From the NCBI RefSeq assembly GCF_037975245.1, contig NC_092577.1, forward strand, positions 28,450,398 to 28,514,397: a stretch of 64,000 nt of DNA, in the 5' to 3' direction. A program made the position numbers and the translations under genes. This document shows, in pieces, positions 61,928 through 64,000 of the stretch (positions are counted from its first letter, which is position 1; each line of letters starts with the position of its first letter). Source of the DNA: Apostichopus japonicus. Lineage: Eukaryota > Echinodermata > Holothuroidea > Aspidochirotida > Stichopodidae. The notes under the pieces were generated by a model. The model saw nothing but the letters and a program-made list of their open reading frames with translations. It was not told the DNA's origin and ran no database searches.

Positions 61928-63087
61928 TATGTCCTTGGAAGATACAGGTCTACAGCTGTGAACCTGATCGCACAAAAAAAAAAACTAAAATTAACGAAGG
62001 GTAACCGAAATTCCGGTTTGGGAGTGACTCAATTATTTTTACAGATGGAGCATCAGCATATAGGAAACACGATATGAAAATCTTTGTTATTGTTGTAATG
62101 ATTTATTAGACTTAAATAACTGAGTTACATACTGGTTTGGATATCATGTTTTTCTGGTAATCAGTTCGAACCGGAACTGATGAAGGTGCATTAGCTACGG
62201 ACGGAACGAACCAAAATGACCTTAATTCTGTCTTCTGCTAATCCTGTGAATCCTATTAAAACAGTGGCTGAGCTGATCGGGGATTGGAGAGAAGGACAGA
62301 GTCAAAGCTTCCGTCTCACTTTTCAGTCCCTCCATGGTTTGCCTGTTCGCTATAGAAGGACGTGGACACCCGTTTTTGTTTTGGACACCTAGTTGTTGTT
62401 TTTATTGTTTTGTATACAAAGAACTATCCCGTCAGGGACGTTGATAGGGTCTTATGATCGGGGCAGGGGGGGGGGGGTGATGTCATTATTCCAACTAGAA
62501 CCATAATTCTCAAACTGGTTGGATTCGTAAGGAGGAGTGCCGTACCGCAAGTTCGAAATTGTCAGCAGCATTGTAACACGGAGTGGGTTGTCAATTCTCT
62601 GTACCTTAAATATGCTATACCGGGTACTTAGTAACATGCTAAGGTGGTGAATCAAGCACCAATTGACCGCATTGAGACAATTTTATAGTTATTTTGTAGT
62701 ATTTTCAACTTTATTATAGATTGTACAAGAATGAGTTAGAAACAAGATTTCGGTTCATTGTAAGTTCGAATTTCGTCAAATATTGTGAAAATGTAAGCCT
62801 AAAATTAGAAATATTAGAAATACGGTAACCTAATGTTTATTGACTCAGATATCATATTTATCCCGTCCAGAGTGAGATCAGCTTAAAACCATGTTAAGAC
62901 ATGTTGCATAGATGATATAGATAAAATTGTCATGTTATTTCATGTGTTGGACCATCGTTTTTCCAACTATTGAAGATTCAAGCCAATTAATGGGGTGGTG
63001 GGGGTGAGACATCCCACACGCCCCTGTAGCTACGTTCCTGTATCCCTCTATCCTGCGCCCCTCGCCCTCCTAATATTCTTTTCATCA

Positions 63088-64000
63088 CTGACAAGAAGGA
63101 ATATGTATTACGCAATGACCAAAACCTATTCAAATGTGCCCCTCATATGCATCAATGTGTAGGAGAAAAATACTATAGCATATATTAATAACAGATAAAC
63201 CCGTTTTGGAAGAAGCAATTATACGGTAGCTTAGGTTTTCAATGTATTTTGTTAAACCAACGCCATTTTATATATTATAAGATAATCTCTTGTATTATCA
63301 TAATTTATTCTCTCCTTCCACCCACCCCTCACCCACCCCTATGATGTCATAAGTACATAACAGGGTCAAGATGCAAATCCCCCAAAGCTGCTGGAATCGG
63401 AATCATCCTCCCCACCCTCCAACTTTCCCGGTGAACTCCTCTCCAAGTATACTGTAGGCGGTGAGTCTAATATTTCATCCCTCTGAGAAATTTCCCAACA
63501 CCCACCCATCCAACCACCCTCCTTCCTTATTGACTTTTCAGTTAGTTGTTGACGTATATAATGTGATCATAGTTCAGGTTTATCATAAGCAGGTATATAA
63601 TTACAATCTCACTATAGAAGGTGTATAGAATAATGTACGTAAATTTTACCTATATCAGCGGTCCGCCAACTGTTAGGACCACTATCCACGATCTTTCTTG
63701 TGGACTGGGCCACGATGCACCAGAGAATCCCCACCCCCCCCCACCTCCCCTCTCAGAATAGATGTTAGAAATGCATCTAAACTAGCAATAAGAAACTAAC
63801 TCACTAACTTGAAGGTTAAAAGAAAAATACTGTGTCGATCCCGTCTTAAAGTTCCGAAATATTTAGATAAATTCCTCGATGTCTAATTGTCTATAAAAAG
63901 AATCTCTTACATTTTTCCCCACGCCACTTTTTGGGGTTGAGCCCCAAATAGTTTGCGAACCGTCACTTTATATATGCTAAATATAAAGCCTGCTTACCGA
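63088..64000. other. Right flank of copy B, no gene seen
   Basis: Homology to copy A ends near 63087. The remaining sequence is AT-rich with CCACCC-type stretches (63317-63340 and 63500-63525) and no supported exon. Confidence 0.5.

Larger units (their letters stand above)
39290..63087. repeat. Segmental duplication, copy B
   Basis: Aligns in order and in the same orientation with 4.78-26.97 kb. The left edge is near GTGTATGTATGCGTGTCTGT and the right edge is after CGCCCTCCTAATATTCTTTT near 63082. It is longer than A mainly because of 3-3.5 kb of extra repeats at about 41.5-45.0 kb. Confidence 0.93.

Noticed and set aside
62452-62655. Minus-strand frame as a 5' exon of EF-hand gene B
   Set aside because: There is no signal-peptide character and no donor with the required phase, and the frame is altered by an indel in copy A.

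Overview
The window is animal nuclear DNA. Genes are sparse and split by long introns with GT/AG borders, there are no bacterial-style operons, and the space between exons is filled with tRNA-derived SINEs, LINE and Ty3-like fragments, non-autonomous DNA transposons, minisatellites, (TA)n tracts and poly-C/poly-G runs. Base composition is AT-rich. The repeat mix and a secreted multi-PAN/Apple protein fit a marine invertebrate, possibly an echinoderm or another invertebrate deuterostome. The species cannot be fixed from sequence alone and this placement is an inference.

The main structure is a direct duplication. Copy A (about 4.78-26.97 kb) and copy B (about 39.29-63.09 kb) align end to end in the same orientation, separated by about 12.3 kb of unrelated spacer. 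Each copy carries the same two genes in convergent orientation. On the plus strand is a complete four-exon gene for a 362-residue secreted protein with four PAN/Apple-type domains (A: 7418-14220; B: 45515-51119). On the minus strand are the last two exons of an EF-hand gene (A: 22008-25284; B: 58720-61818). Both PAN genes are open and their splice phases agree exactly. The paralogues differ mostly by amino-acid replacements, while all their cysteines are kept.

Left of copy A (1-4.7 kb) are a ~232-bp tandem repeat, the last exons of a plus-strand gene ending in a Myb/SANT-like domain with a poly(A) signal, and a 55-bp-arm hairpin. The spacer (27-39.3 kb) holds two oppositely oriented copies of one SINE family, a 1.35-kb TIR element containing a 49-codon helix-turn-helix ORF, a 46-bp perfect palindrome and a 22-bp minisatellite, a hairpin, (TA)n tracts around a tandem tRNA-like repeat, and an 855-bp hAT-like element.

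Comparing A with B dates many insertions. A LINE with a (TTAC)n tail, a 661-bp TIR element and a Penelope-type hammerhead-like foldback are only in A. A 369-bp MITE and about 3 kb of further repeats are only in B. The decayed Ty3-like element in PAN intron 2, a hAT-like MITE and a 49-bp minisatellite predate the duplication. No rRNA gene, functional tRNA gene or CRISPR array was seen.
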